Below, one piece after another: positions 8,675-19,434 of a stretch of 32,298 bases of DNA (its first letter is position 1; each line of letters starts with the position of its first letter). The notes under the pieces are model-generated. The model made no database searches. It was not told where the DNA came from and saw only the letters and a list, made by a program, of their open reading frames with translations. The position numbers and the translations under genes were made by a program. The stretch lies in NCBI GenBank assembly GCA_030849065.1, contig JASAON010001456.1, forward strand, positions 1 to 32,298, given 5' to 3'. This stretch comes from Jaenimonas drosophilae. Its lineage: Eukaryota > Euglenozoa > Kinetoplastea > Trypanosomatida > Trypanosomatidae.

Positions 8675-11600
8675 ATGTTCGCGGAGGTGAAGGCGGAGCG
8701 GCAGTCTGAGTGCGCGCCAGCCGCCTCCCCCATCAGCGGCGCCTCGTCACCCGTCTCGCCGCTCTCTGCTGTGTCTGTGCGTGGAGGAGGATTGAAGGAC
8801 GGCCCGACACACAACAACAACACACGCACACGCCCAAAGGAAGATGAGGTGGACCTCGTCAAGGGCCTCGCTGCACAGAGCTGCGGTGTTCCGCAGATAT
8901 CGGCCCACTTTGTGGAGCAGGCGCGCGACACGCCCGTGGAGATCCGCGCCGTACACTACGGCCTTCTCAGCTCCACCGACATTCATCGCCTCTCCGTCTT
9001 GCCATGCCGCCGCGTCATTGGCAACATCCGCGACTTCGGCGTAAACGATGCACGTCTCGGCGTGCTGGAGCGCACCGCCGTCTGTGCCACCTGCGGGCAG
9101 CGTAGCGTCGAGTGCATTGGCCATCCAGGCCACATTGATTTGGAGCTCCCCGTCTTTCATCTTGGGTTTTTGCCAACGATTGTGCGCATCTGCCGAAGCA
9201 TCTGCAAGACGTGCTCACACGTGCTCCTCTCGCCACCAGAGATGGACTACTACACACGTCGTTTGCGCTCATCCACCCTCGAGCCCCAACAACGTCTGGC
9301 GATGGTGAAGCAGCTTCAGATTGACGCCTACAAAACACGTGTGTGCCTCCACTGCGGAAGCATCAACGGCGTGGTGAGGCGTGTGCGGCCGATGCGGTTG
9401 GTGCATGAGAAGTACGCGACGGAGCTCCGTCGTGGGGAGTACGTGAGCGACGACGCCTCAGAGGTGTTGATGGAGGAGATGCACGCCTCGATGGAGCACA
9501 ACCCCGAGCTGCGCGCCACCATTCCCTTCATGCATGAGTTCCTCGATCCAGCGCGCGTGAAGCAGCTCTTCATGGCCGTGCCGCCAGCGCAAATGATTCT
9601 TCTTGGCCTGGAGTCTGGCACGCAACCCGTTGATTTGCTCGTCTCAACCCTCCTTGTTCCTCCGGTGTGTGTTCGTCCACGTGGCATCTCCACGACCGCG
9701 CATGATCGTGAAGATGATCTCACCACGCAGTACAACGACATCCTTATTAGCTCTGACGCCCTCCGTGATGGCACCAACGATCCAACCAAGTACGTTGAAA
9801 ACTGGGAAATGTTGCAGAGTCGGGTGGCACGTTTGCAGGATGCCGCCATGCCTGGCTTCCCCGCCCACCTCCGCAGCACCGATTGCAAGTCCTACGCACA
9901 ACGCATGAAGGGCAAACACGGGCGTTTCCGCGGAAACTTAAGTGGCAAACGAGTGGATTTCAGCGGGCGCTCCGTCATCTCACCCGATCCCAACCTGGAG
10001 ATTGATGAGCTCGCCGTTCCTCTCCGCGTGGCACGTGTGCTAACCTACCCGCAACGTGTCTTTAGCCACAACCTCGAGCTGATGCGCAAATTGGTTCGTA
10101 ACGGCCCCGATGTGCATCCTGGTGCCATGACCGTCTACCTCGCCCGGGAGAACTCACGCAAATCACTCTACAACTTCCGCGACCGGCAGTCATTGGCGGC
10201 GCGTTTGGCCCCCGGCGATGTGGTGGAGCGCCACGTGATGAACGGCGATATGATCCTCTTCAATCGTCAGCCATCTCTGCACCGTATCTCCATGATGGCA
10301 CATCGCGCGCGTGTGTTGCCGTACCGCACATTTCGCTTCAATGAGTGTTGTTGCTCGCCCTACAACGCCGACTTTGATGGCGATGAGATGAACGTGCACG
10401 TGGTGCAAACCGAAGAGGCCAGGGCAGAAGCGAAGGAGTTGATGATCACCTCCAACAACGTCATTTCCGCCAAGAATGGTGAGCCCATCATTGCGTGCAC
10501 GCAAGATTTTCTCACGGCGGCGTACCTCGTGACGTCGCGCGACGCCTTCTTTGATCGCGCACAGTTTTCCCAAATGTTGAGCCACTGGCTCGGCGCACAC
10601 ACACGATATGCGCTCCCCATCCCGGCCATTCTGAAGCCCGTGGAGCTCTGGACGGGCAAACAACTCATGCAAGTCATTCTCCGGCCATCACCAACGATGG
10701 AGATGAATCTGAACCTGGAGGCCAAGGCACGCTTCTACTCGGGTGAGGGCAAGCACGATGACCCTGCTGAAGGTTTTGTTTCGTTTCTCGATGCCGTGTA
10801 CATCAGCGGCCGGATGGATAAGAAACTTCTTGGCGGAGGTGCCAAGGATGGTTTGTTCGCGCGCCTCTACGCCTTGGCGGGTGGCGGCTATACCGCGCGA
10901 TGCATGTCTCGGATTGCCCAATTCACGTCGCGCTATTTGCAGAATTATGGCTTCTCGTTGGGATTGGGAGATGTTGCACCGACGGAATCGCTGACGGCGC
11001 GACGAGCTGTGGTGTTGGCGCGATCTTTTGATCGGTGCGATGCGCTGATTGAAGAGGCCAACTCGGGCCGCATGGCACCGCTTCCTGGCATGACGGTGAA
11101 GCAATCGCTGGAGGCGATGCTGAATGCGGAGCTCTCCAAGGTGCGTGATGAGTGTGGCTCTGCCGCGGTTGAGGCCCTCGACGCGACGAGCAACGCCCCA
11201 CTCATCATGGTTCAGTCGGGAAGCAAAGGCAGTGCGCTCAACACGGCGCAGATGATGGCATGCGTTGGCCAACAAACGGTGAGCGGCAAGCGCATCGTCA
11301 ATGCCTTTCAGGATCGCTCGCTCCCACACTTCCTGCGCTTTGCCGAGGAGCCCGCGGCGCGTGGCTTCGTGGCCAACTCCTTCTTTGCCGGCCTCTCTCC
11401 GACGGAGTTTTTTTTTCACACGATGGCCGGGCGCGAAGGTTTGGTGGATACGGCGGTGAAAACGGCGGAGACGGGATACATCTACCGACGTCTGAGCAAG
11501 GCGATGGAGAATCTGAGTGTGCAGTACGATTACACGGTGCGGAATGCGCTGCAATCCATCATTCAGCTGCGGTATGGCGAGGATGGGATGGATCCGTGGT

Positions 11601-13627
11601 TGATGGAGGGTGCCAATGGAGCACCACTGAATCTGGATCAGGAGTGGCTCGGAAGTCGTGCAGCGTACGCGCGAACCTGCCAAACACGCATCGCTTTTCG
11701 CGAGCAGTACGCCGAGCAGGTTGGCAATGATGAAGACGATGCCACACATGCGCAACACACATCATCATCATCACCATCATCTGCCATTCCCAACGACGTC
11801 TTTGATGAGTGGTTTGTGCAGTCGCTGCTTCCGGCGGAGGTTCATCCTTTTGTTGAGCGCTGCCTCAATGGCGAGGCGGCCATGATGGCCAAGATCCGCG
11901 AGGTTGAGCAATTCATCCGCCGTGAAGATGTGGCGATTGATCAGTGGAAGCGCTCATCATCATCATCATCATCATCACCCAGCTCCGCAACGAAGCGTGA
12001 GCGGGCGCCGCTGCCGATGGAGACGTTGGTGCAGCTCGCCAAACTCCGCAGCCAACGTTTCGTCGCTGACGTGGAGCGCTTCTTTTACAAGAAAGTTGAG
12101 GAGCTCCTCCGTCTACGTCGTTTGCTTGAGCTCCCCGTTGATGCACGCCACGCCACATCATCTCGTGGCTACATGGAGAGCCTTCAGACGGAGCTCCTCC
12201 CTCTCGCACCCGCCATGGTGGTGCAGTTTCTGGAGGAGTGCGGCCACAAGTACCTGCGCAAACGTTGCGAGCCCGGCACCCCGTGCGGGGCCATTGCCGC
12301 CCAATCCGTCGGCGAGCCGAGTACGCAAATGACTCTGCGCACTTTTCACTTTGCCGGTGTGGCGAGCATGAATATCACCCAAGGTGTGCCACGTCTTGTT
12401 GAGATCATCAACGCCAACAAGAACATCTCAACACCCGTCGTTACTGCCCCGATTGTGGCACTCGAGGCGGGAGAAGACGCCTACGACATCTGCCGCCGCG
12501 TGAAGGGCCACGTTGAGCGCGTCTTGTTGAAGGAGGTGACGACGGAGATGGTGGAGGTCATGACGGCATCGCAGTACTACATTCACATTCGGCTCAACAT
12601 GGCACTCATTCGTGCGTTTATGCTCCCCATGAACGCCTCCACGGTGCGGGAGCGCATTCTCGCCGCTGCGGGCCGGCCCATGTCACCGCTCCGCCTCCTC
12701 CGCGAGGACAACATTGATGTTGTCAGTCACGACTCACTCATCGTGTATTCCTACGAATCAGATCCACGCAACGTCCAGTTCAATCTGCAGTACCTCCTGG
12801 CCATGTTGCCCGAATTGGTTGTCGGTGGCATCGCTGGCATCAATCGCGTGATGATTGCGAAGGACCACACGCAAGTGGTGGCGGAAGGGGCGGAGCTGCG
12901 CGCCGTCATGTCGCTGCCCTTCGTGGATGGCACACGCACCATGTGCAACCACGTCGCGGTGGCGGAGCGTGTGCTGGGCATTGAGGCCGCACGCCAACTC
13001 ATTGTTGGCGAGATTGGTGGCATCTTGCAGGCCTACTCACTGAGCATTGATGTTCGCCACGTGTACTTGTTGGCCGACTTAATGACGCATCGCGGTGTGG
13101 TGCTCGGCATCACGCGCTACGGCATTCAGAAAATGAATAACAACGTTCTCACAATGGCCTCCTTCGAGCGTACGACGGAACACCTCTACAACGCCGCCAT
13201 GATGCAACGCTCCGACAGCCAACTGAGTGTGTCGGAATGCATCATTCTTGGCAAACCGGTGCAGCTGGGTACATCGGCCTTCTCGCTGCTCCTCGATCAC
13301 CCGGACGCCGACACACGCACCTCGCCACAACACAAGATGGGGCACCATCATCCACGTACATCGTCGTCGGGTGAGATTCACTTGAAGGCAGAGGAGGCAG
13401 CCAGCAGCAGCAACAACAACAACGTGATTGTTGTGGCAGAAAACAAGAAGTTATCGGGCAAACGTCGTGTGGTGGACGCAGCTCTTCATGACTTCTTTGC
13501 GGATGCACATCAACGCTACGCACTTCATGGAGGATTCAGCGATGCGAAGTACCGACGACCTCCAGGCTCACGCCGACGGCCGCACCTCGCCGAAGACGGC
13601 GTTTTCCATCTTGATCTTTTCCGATGA
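8675..13627 (+). CDS. RPC1: RNA polymerase III largest subunit (RPC1/RPC160)
   Basis: This is the catalytic subunit of the nuclear polymerase that makes tRNA, 5S and other small RNAs. The 1650-residue protein has the clamp zinc site CATC..C..H (Cys137, Cys140, Cys147, His150), a second CLHCGSINGVV zinc element, GRFRGNLSGKRVDFSGR, FNRQPSLHR and the metal-A motif NADFDGD with Asp566, Asp568 and Asp570. The bridge helix region around 909-945 reads PTEFFFHTMAGREGL, and the trigger loop region reads QSVGEPSTQMTLRTFHFAG. The TFHFAGVASMNIT and IINA.K.ISTP stretches, and the EFFFHTMAGREGLVDTAVK context, match the Pol III type rather than Pol I or II. The N-terminal 60 residues are a low-complexity extension. 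Ser runs encoded by TCA repeats lie near residues 1030-1040 and 1092-1101. A Ser/Asn-rich C-terminal stretch precedes the stop. The catalytic sites look intact. Confidence 0.97.
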   Translation: MFAEVKAERQSECAPAASPISGASSPVSPLSAVSVRGGGLKDGPTHNNNTRTRPKEDEVDLVKGLAAQSCGVPQISAHFVEQARDTPVEIRAVHYGLLSSTDIHRLSVLPCRRVIGNIRDFGVNDARLGVLERTAVCATCGQRSVECIGHPGHIDLELPVFHLGFLPTIVRICRSICKTCSHVLLSPPEMDYYTRRLRSSTLEPQQRLAMVKQLQIDAYKTRVCLHCGSINGVVRRVRPMRLVHEKYATELRRGEYVSDDASEVLMEEMHASMEHNPELRATIPFMHEFLDPARVKQLFMAVPPAQMILLGLESGTQPVDLLVSTLLVPPVCVRPRGISTTAHDREDDLTTQYNDILISSDALRDGTNDPTKYVENWEMLQSRVARLQDAAMPGFPAHLRSTDCKSYAQRMKGKHGRFRGNLSGKRVDFSGRSVISPDPNLEIDELAVPLRVARVLTYPQRVFSHNLELMRKLVRNGPDVHPGAMTVYLARENSRKSLYNFRDRQSLAARLAPGDVVERHVMNGDMILFNRQPSLHRISMMAHRARVLPYRTFRFNECCCSPYNADFDGDEMNVHVVQTEEARAEAKELMITSNNVISAKNGEPIIACTQDFLTAAYLVTSRDAFFDRAQFSQMLSHWLGAHTRYALPIPAILKPVELWTGKQLMQVILRPSPTMEMNLNLEAKARFYSGEGKHDDPAEGFVSFLDAVYISGRMDKKLLGGGAKDGLFARLYALAGGGYTARCMSRIAQFTSRYLQNYGFSLGLGDVAPTESLTARRAVVLARSFDRCDALIEEANSGRMAPLPGMTVKQSLEAMLNAELSKVRDECGSAAVEALDATSNAPLIMVQSGSKGSALNTAQMMACVGQQTVSGKRIVNAFQDRSLPHFLRFAEEPAARGFVANSFFAGLSPTEFFFHTMAGREGLVDTAVKTAETGYIYRRLSKAMENLSVQYDYTVRNALQSIIQLRYGEDGMDPWLMEGANGAPLNLDQEWLGSRAAYARTCQTRIAFREQYAEQVGNDEDDATHAQHTSSSSPSSAIPNDVFDEWFVQSLLPAEVHPFVERCLNGEAAMMAKIREVEQFIRREDVAIDQWKRSSSSSSSSPSSATKRERAPLPMETLVQLAKLRSQRFVADVERFFYKKVEELLRLRRLLELPVDARHATSSRGYMESLQTELLPLAPAMVVQFLEECGHKYLRKRCEPGTPCGAIAAQSVGEPSTQMTLRTFHFAGVASMNITQGVPRLVEIINANKNISTPVVTAPIVALEAGEDAYDICRRVKGHVERVLLKEVTTEMVEVMTASQYYIHIRLNMALIRAFMLPMNASTVRERILAAAGRPMSPLRLLREDNIDVVSHDSLIVYSYESDPRNVQFNLQYLLAMLPELVVGGIAGINRVMIAKDHTQVVAEGAELRAVMSLPFVDGTRTMCNHVAVAERVLGIEAARQLIVGEIGGILQAYSLSIDVRHVYLLADLMTHRGVVLGITRYGIQKMNNNVLTMASFERTTEHLYNAAMMQRSDSQLSVSECIILGKPVQLGTSAFSLLLDHPDADTRTSPQHKMGHHHPRTSSSGEIHLKAEEAASSSNNNNVIVVAENKKLSGKRRVVDAALHDFFADAHQRYALHGGFSDAKYRRPPGSRRRPHLAEDGVFHLDLFR

Positions 13628-14087
13628 ACGCAACACACAGTTCTCATCAGCTTCCCGAAACGTGGCAGACGCCACACACATCATCTCTCTCCAACCACGG
13701 CTAAGGCACGACTCACGTCGCATGCCACACCTGATCAGGATTAAGAAACACATCAACGATGATGTGTGCATAAGCATCGATGCGATGTGTGCGCGGATGA
13801 ACCTCATCCACTCAACCAAACAGTAACAACATCTTCATTCTTATCATTATCATTATGTTGATGTGTATCACTGACGAAAAAGAAAACTGCTCATCTTCAG
13901 CATCATCGTCTTCTTCATCTCATCTTCTCACAATGCGATTCACGTCCAAGTTATTATTAGCTTTGCGCTACGTTTCGTTTTTTTGGCGGCACTGCGGAGT
14001 TGGCGAGAGCTCCACGCATCAACACATCTGCCGCCATCTCTCCTTTTATTGTGTCATTCGGCATTGTTGTTGGTGTGGTAGCTCATC
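13628..14087. other. Intergenic, RPC1 to COG6
   Basis: The 460-base gap holds a 7-bp hairpin (ACACATC/GATGTGT, 13748-13767), (ATC)n/(TTC)n-rich sequence near 13890-13930, and a T-rich stretch (13975-13985). A pyrimidine tract at about 14036-14060 and AG at 14080-14081 give a very short leader before the COG6 ATG. A reading frame that runs on past the RPC1 stop in another phase lacks protein-like composition and is not called. Confidence 0.6.
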
Positions 14088-17000
14088 ATGGCTGCGCCAC
14101 CCACAACAACAACAACAACAACAACGGCCTCGTCAGCCTCCATCACCCAACGACGTGTTGCCAAACTTCTTGACACCGTCGTGGATGAGCATCTCCGCGA
14201 ACTCGTGAAGTACGTGGAAACGTACGTGCCTCACTGCGGAGGAGGTGATGTATGTACCAGCCATCAAGACCCCAACAACAACAACAACATCAATGGAGTA
14301 GCAGCAGGAGATGATGATGCTGTGGTGGTGGTGGCGGCTCCCACAGCGATGGAGCTCCGCACCGCCCTTGATGGCCGTAGTGCAGATATGCATCGAGCCT
14401 TTCTTCGTGAGTTTGAGCTCCTCCACAAGACCTACCACGTTGCAGCAGGGCATGTTGCCAAGTTGCACCAACAATGCCAAACGCTCGATGATGCATTGCA
14501 GGCACGTGCGTCAGAGACGGAGTCCTTCATTCACACGATGCGCCCGTTGCAGAAGGAGCTCATGTACGTCCGCCAACACGAAGTACAAATGAAGGAATTC
14601 GATGCGCAGCTGAACTTCGGTGCGGTGGAGCGCAAACGTCTTGAAGAAGACCCGATTAACCCTGCCTACCTCGACGTGCTCGAGCGTGCTCGTGAGGCAC
14701 ATCGGCGATGCAAGAAGCTGCTCCTCTCCCGCGATCATCAGCAGAGTGCGGGGGTGTTGATGGAGGCAACGTACGCGGCTATTTCTGGCGCCATGGAGCG
14801 CATCTCACGCTACCTCCTCGTTGCCAGCGCCGATGGTACGCAGCAGAACAACAACAGCGGTGGTGGCGTACTCAGTCGTGGAGCATCCACGGCAGGTACG
14901 ACCATGTCTGCGGATGTTCCCGAGGTATCAAGCTTTTATCTTCGTTGTGTGCATGTGTTGTTGGAGGAGAGCCCACCACACTGGGAGCGCATCATGGATG
15001 AGGTCAGCCGACGACGTCGGGCATCGGTGTTGCGGCGCTACTTCCATCTCCTCACAACAGGATCCTCCACTACATCCTCCGGGGTGTACGCGGCAGACGG
15101 ACGAAGCCCCTCTGCCTCGCCACGTGATGGCACCAACAACAACAACAACAACGTTGACGGTGAGCGTGGTCGGCCACTCGAGGCGGAGCTACACAACCCC
15201 ATCGTCTTCTTCAGCGCCTTGTTTGCGTGGCTCCACCAAACCATCGTGGAGGAGGAAGACCTGCTCCGCTCCTTTATACCTCCCGGCGCATGTACGCAAG
15301 AAGGGACCACCGCCACGCCAACAACAACATCTGTCATGGTGAAGACTGTTGCGGAAGATGGAGAGGCAGCAGATGAGGCCGCCATCATCTCCGCGCGCAG
15401 GGATCCCAACGCCACAATCATCGCCCTGCTTGATCTCATTTTTGATGGCATCACGAAACACGTTCGTGGCGCGCTGCGCGGGGTGTTGGAGCGCTTCCTC
15501 CGCGTGAGCTCCTCGCTCGCCCCAACCAATGAAGATGGCGGAGATGTGGCTGCTCGGGGTGCCACAACGGGTGCCAAAATCACCCGCGGCATCGCGCGCC
15601 TGTTGAGTGCCGCCACAGGACGCGCCACCTCCGTCGTCGCCGACTCCACCGCGCCACTCGCGCAACGCTACGCGCACGTCGTGACCCGCACACAACAAGA
15701 AGGTTTAGCGCTCTCCATCCTTCAAGGTCCCGTGAATGGCCTACGTACATGTTTTGCATTGATGCAGCTCCTTCGCTTCTACGACTTAACGGCGTTGCGC
15801 CCGTTGTTGGGCCCGACGAGCTCGCTGAGCTCCTTCGTCGCCGAAGCCACGCAGGTTGATCTGCAACAAGCTTTTCATCAGCTGGTGAAGGTGGTGAGCG
15901 CACACTTGCTGGATAGCGTGGCGGGTGTGGTGGCGCGAACAACGGTGCTCCAGCAGCACCACTTGTCGGAGATGATATGGATTGCTTCAGACCTGCAACA
16001 CCAGCAACCATCATCATCATCATCATCATCGTCGTTGGCTGCACGTGGGAATGAGGCCCATGACTACTTGTTGCAGCATCTCTTCGCGCACCTGCCAAGT
16101 GGGGCCGTGGAAGAAGCAGCAGATGGAGGTGGTGGTGATGATGGCAGCACCAACATGAGTAGGAGCCTGAGCCGAAGCAGCTTCGTGGATATAAACGCTG
16201 CGCAGATGTTGTTGGCACCACAACAACAGGTTGTGCGTGCGGCGGAGATGTTGCGTGTGCTGACCACTTTTGTGTTGCCCGTGTCGGCTGAGGTGGAGGC
16301 ATGCTTGGAAGTGTTGGAGAGCCTCTTGCATGATACCGCACGCCAACGTGCAACAATCCAGGCCTACGTGGAACAACAAAAGATGGCTGGTGCTGGTGTT
16401 GGTGTTGGTGCTGATGAGGAGGACGGCATCAACGCCAGCCTCCTCACGCAGCCAGAGCAGTACTTCTCTCCGCTGGTTCAAGCGCTTCTCTCCTTCACGG
16501 CACACGCCCTCCCGCATGTCATTGCCACCCGTGTTGATGTTGCATGCCGCACCATCATGGAGCTCAACGTGCTCTTCCGTTTGCGTGCCATCTTGGCACC
16601 TTTTGCGGAGTCGCTGGAGCTGCGCGCCGTCGCAACCGCCGTTGACGAAAAGATCGCCAGCGTGGAGGTACATCTCATGGATCGATATGCGGTGGCGGCT
16701 GCACACTTTTTCATGCCAAGTGCGCACATGACGAGCGCAAACCCAACACCAGCAAGTGGTGCAGATGGTGTGATGGTGGTGAAGGAGGAGGAAGATTCTG
16801 TGGCGGTGTTGCTGCAGCAGCTGGAGCAATCCACGAAGGAGCTCAGCGCCTTGTACGCTCTCATCGCCAGCACAGGACGCTTCCCAACGCTTCCATGCCT
16901 CAGTGCGCTGGAGGAGAAGAACATCGCCACACGTGTCGTGCAACACGTTGGCCAACACCTTATCAGCGTGTTCCGCCAACAACACACACGCTTGATGGAG

Positions 17001-17132
17001 CTCGTGAAGACCTCCTCGGCTGCACTCGGTGCGGCAGTGGTGCAGGAGCGTACATCCGCCTTGATGGAGATCTCCCCGGAACACCTCATCCGTCTCGTGG
17101 ATGCGAAGGCGTTTCGCACGTCGGCATCATGA
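14088..17132 (+). CDS. COG6: Conserved oligomeric Golgi complex subunit 6
   Basis: COG6 is a lobe B subunit of the COG tethering complex, which acts in retrograde traffic within the Golgi. The 1014-residue product (human about 657) starts with a Thr run encoded by ACA repeats. An N-terminal helical segment at about residues 100-200 follows, with the order of heptad-like residues seen in COG6 (HRAFLREFELLHKTYHVAAG, then QCQTLDDALQARASETESFI). Family-like stretches include RRASVLRRYFHLLTT, FFSALFAWLHQTIVEEEDLL (about 360-400), LLRFYDLTALRPLLG, and the end MEISPEHLIRLVD. The extra length comes largely from Asn, Ser and Gly/Asp-rich inserts carried by triplet repeats (for example about 60-80, 250-265, 325-355 and 640-655). 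The assignment rests on these stretches and on overall order, since the family is weakly conserved. Confidence 0.85.
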   Translation: MAAPPTTTTTTTTASSASITQRRVAKLLDTVVDEHLRELVKYVETYVPHCGGGDVCTSHQDPNNNNNINGVAAGDDDAVVVVAAPTAMELRTALDGRSADMHRAFLREFELLHKTYHVAAGHVAKLHQQCQTLDDALQARASETESFIHTMRPLQKELMYVRQHEVQMKEFDAQLNFGAVERKRLEEDPINPAYLDVLERAREAHRRCKKLLLSRDHQQSAGVLMEATYAAISGAMERISRYLLVASADGTQQNNNSGGGVLSRGASTAGTTMSADVPEVSSFYLRCVHVLLEESPPHWERIMDEVSRRRRASVLRRYFHLLTTGSSTTSSGVYAADGRSPSASPRDGTNNNNNNVDGERGRPLEAELHNPIVFFSALFAWLHQTIVEEEDLLRSFIPPGACTQEGTTATPTTTSVMVKTVAEDGEAADEAAIISARRDPNATIIALLDLIFDGITKHVRGALRGVLERFLRVSSSLAPTNEDGGDVAARGATTGAKITRGIARLLSAATGRATSVVADSTAPLAQRYAHVVTRTQQEGLALSILQGPVNGLRTCFALMQLLRFYDLTALRPLLGPTSSLSSFVAEATQVDLQQAFHQLVKVVSAHLLDSVAGVVARTTVLQQHHLSEMIWIASDLQHQQPSSSSSSSSLAARGNEAHDYLLQHLFAHLPSGAVEEAADGGGGDDGSTNMSRSLSRSSFVDINAAQMLLAPQQQVVRAAEMLRVLTTFVLPVSAEVEACLEVLESLLHDTARQRATIQAYVEQQKMAGAGVGVGADEEDGINASLLTQPEQYFSPLVQALLSFTAHALPHVIATRVDVACRTIMELNVLFRLRAILAPFAESLELRAVATAVDEKIASVEVHLMDRYAVAAAHFFMPSAHMTSANPTPASGADGVMVVKEEEDSVAVLLQQLEQSTKELSALYALIASTGRFPTLPCLSALEEKNIATRVVQHVGQHLISVFRQQHTRLMELVKTSSAALGAAVVQERTSALMEISPEHLIRLVDAKAFRTSAS

Positions 17133-17406
17133 AAGGTTGGGCGCGTGGTTGTGTGCGGGTGCAACATCGCATCATCACTCATTCAGGATCCATGCGTGCC
17201 TGTACTGATGAGGAAGTTGTTGGTCTGTGTTGTGATGGCATTCATGAATGAATGTTGTGTTGCACCTGAATCCATCCATCTTCATCTCCTTCTTTGCGTG
17301 TTCGTCTTCATGGATGTATACGTAGGCCTTCACCCACATCCACGTAGCTCCTCTCTTACACCTACACACAATATCACGTTGGTACCAAACAAAAAGAAAA
17401 AAAAAG

Positions 17407-19092
17407 ATGATCGTTGCCACGAGATCATGTCAGGCACTCCTCCTCCTTGTTGTTTCTGTGCTTCTCTGCGCAGCACCCGCAACAACACAGGAGATGGATG
17501 TACGTCCACCACATTCGCAGTCGTTGGCCGTCTTCATGTGTGCCGATGCCGGAGACTTTTCTGGCGCACATGAAGTTGGTTTTCTTGTGAAGGCCATGTT
17601 GCCATCGTCGGTGCAGCACATACACCTCAACGGATGCAGAAGTGGCGTGCTCGGCAGCATCCAACACGCCAACGGCACCAACGTGCTCACGTTGGCCATC
17701 ACAACGGGCATTGGATATATCAGCGCGGCGGTATGTACCGATGCGGTGCTGAGTTGGAGCCGTCGGGAGGATGTGGTGCTGCGGAGCATCATCTTCCTAG
17801 GAACAGCGGGCTTCTCACCCGTTGTTGGCGGATTCCATCCAACAACACATCATCCATCATCATCATCATCAGTTGCAGATGGTTTGGATGTGGTGGAGGA
17901 TCGCCACACCCCACACGTGAATGCAATGCCGCCGTACCTCTCGCCCGAAGAGATGGCGGCCTTTGCGGCGGAGATGCGCGCACAAGAAGTACATGCTGCG
18001 CGACGTGCCACAGAGCACATCAATGCAGAGGTCTTCTCCACCAAGGAGCAGCTGGATGTTGATGGGTGCTCAGCACCAACACCAACATCTTCATCATCAT
18101 CATCATCATCATCATCAGCGAAGAAGAAGGCCAAGCGCGTATCTATTGGCAGTTTATGCGCCACCTCGAGCGCCTTCCTGATGGAGTCTGGCAGCTGTAC
18201 CGAGGTTGTCTCCAGCAATCAGTGCAGTCGGCCACACTGCTTCCGATTTGAGAAGCTCACAACGGCACAGAACATCTTCACGGTGAGCCACCAGCTCTCT
18301 CAGGATTTGCAACATGCAAGTGAAGGGAAACTGGGCAGTGTGGCGGAGATGCCAACGTTGGTGCGCGAGGGGATGAAGACGTTCTGGGCCGCTCACGAAG
18401 CAGCTGGTGGCGTTGATGATGATGCTGCTCCAATCACATTGGAGGAGGAGGAGGAGGAGGAGGAGGGAGATGTGCCATCCTTCGTCACGTGCGCCGAATC
18501 CACGATGAACGCCATCTTTGTTGGTGCCCAACGCGACTTCCTCTGTCGGGAGTACAGCGCCATCGTCCTAAACCGTCAACGTCAGCGCTACCGTGGCGAT
18601 GTACGCGTTGATGATGTACCTCCACTCACCGCGGATGATGTGGTTTGCGTACAAGCCATGGAGTCTTTTGGTTTTCTGGAGTCTGTTGTGGCACAAGACA
18701 TGAAGATCCCTGTTGCTATTCTTCGTGCCACCAGCAACTACGATATGTTTCCGCAGCAAAAGCTGTACATGACGAGTGCGGTGGTGGCGGAGATGATCGC
18801 CGAGGCGCTCGCCGATCGCGCCGAAGGACGCCCGCGACGTGTCGGAGGCCTCGGTGATGAAGCCGTTGAGCGTGTGTTGCGCACGTACCCTCATCTGGCC
18901 AGCAACTACACCAGCGTACGTGCGGAGCATGTGGAGCACGTTGACCTCGCCGCCTACGTGTGGCGCCAGAATGAGAAGTACGTCGCAGAGGAGGAGTACA
19001 ACGAATTCGTCTTGGCATCCTTTCACTACGCCGTACATACCGCATCCATCGCCATCAGCAACTACTTCTTTGGTGGTCGGAGCTTCTCGTAG
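17407..19092 (+). CDS. Secretory NUP-like / nucleoside phosphorylase superfamily protein, copy 1
   Basis: The 561-residue protein starts with a clear signal peptide (residues 1-27, ALLLLVVSVLLCAAPATT). The core fits the nucleoside phosphorylase fold and most resembles the purine nucleoside permease (NUP) branch: an opening strand and loop FMCADAGDFSG (43-53), a VLTLAITTGIGYISAA glycine loop, FLGTAGFSPVVGG and SIGSLCATSSAF. A CAEST....AQRDFLCREY segment is followed by QAMESFGF with Glu419 and AILRATSNYD with Asn444. In the superfamily the Met-Glu contacts the ribose and the residue in the SN/SD position contacts the base. Cys residues are shared with the next gene, fitting oxidising secretory folding. 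Low-complexity inserts: Ser (about 153-158 and 223-233) and Glu (about 346-353). The ATG directly follows AAAAAG, a plausible splice site. Enzyme activity, transport and substrate are all unproven. Confidence 0.72.
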   Translation: MIVATRSCQALLLLVVSVLLCAAPATTQEMDVRPPHSQSLAVFMCADAGDFSGAHEVGFLVKAMLPSSVQHIHLNGCRSGVLGSIQHANGTNVLTLAITTGIGYISAAVCTDAVLSWSRREDVVLRSIIFLGTAGFSPVVGGFHPTTHHPSSSSSVADGLDVVEDRHTPHVNAMPPYLSPEEMAAFAAEMRAQEVHAARRATEHINAEVFSTKEQLDVDGCSAPTPTSSSSSSSSSSAKKKAKRVSIGSLCATSSAFLMESGSCTEVVSSNQCSRPHCFRFEKLTTAQNIFTVSHQLSQDLQHASEGKLGSVAEMPTLVREGMKTFWAAHEAAGGVDDDAAPITLEEEEEEEEGDVPSFVTCAESTMNAIFVGAQRDFLCREYSAIVLNRQRQRYRGDVRVDDVPPLTADDVVCVQAMESFGFLESVVAQDMKIPVAILRATSNYDMFPQQKLYMTSAVVAEMIAEALADRAEGRPRRVGGLGDEAVERVLRTYPHLASNYTSVRAEHVEHVDLAAYVWRQNEKYVAEEEYNEFVLASFHYAVHTASIAISNYFFGGRSFS

Positions 19093-19434
19093 GCTGCACA
19101 ACAACAACCATGTGTGATGGCAATGATGGAAGATGTTTGCCACACATACACACCGATGCTACACTCTCGTGTTTGTGTTTTGTTCTAAGATGACTCAAGG
19201 AGCTATGCTCCATCTTCACCTCTTCCAACAACAACAACAACAACAACAACCGCACCATTCGCCATCAATTGGGTGTGTGCTGGGGTCTGTGCTACCTCCT
19301 TCTCCGCACTCCATCATCATCACCAACAAAATTTGCGTGTTGTTTTGCTGATTGGCTAGGTAGACCGACGACCTCATCCGCCACCTTTCCTCCGCCTCGG
19401 CACACATACATCAACGCCATCTCGTGTTGCGGAG
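19093..19434. other. Spacer between the tandem NUP-like genes
   Basis: The 342-base gap contains a (CAA)8 microsatellite and a short C/T tract (about 19381-19398). AG at 19433-19434 touches the next ATG; other AGs lie upstream. No gene is seen. Confidence 0.65.
19226..19250. repeat. (CAA)8 microsatellite
   Basis: Eight uninterrupted CAA units plus one base lie between the two paralogous genes. Confidence 0.95.

Noticed and set aside
10688..11758. Long antisense frame (356 codons) over the Pol III subunit gene
   Set aside because: It is the reverse complement of a highly conserved coding region, has no family resemblance, and would oppose the uniform gene direction.
8675..13627. Possibility that the polymerase subunit is from Pol I or Pol II
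   Set aside because: No heptad C-terminal repeat or Pol I-type insertions are seen, and the zinc, bridge-helix and TFHFAGVASMNIT regions follow the Pol III pattern.
16026..17084. Long antisense frame (352 codons) over COG6
   Set aside because: It is Cys/His/Gln-rich shadow translation; the sense frame has COG6 features.
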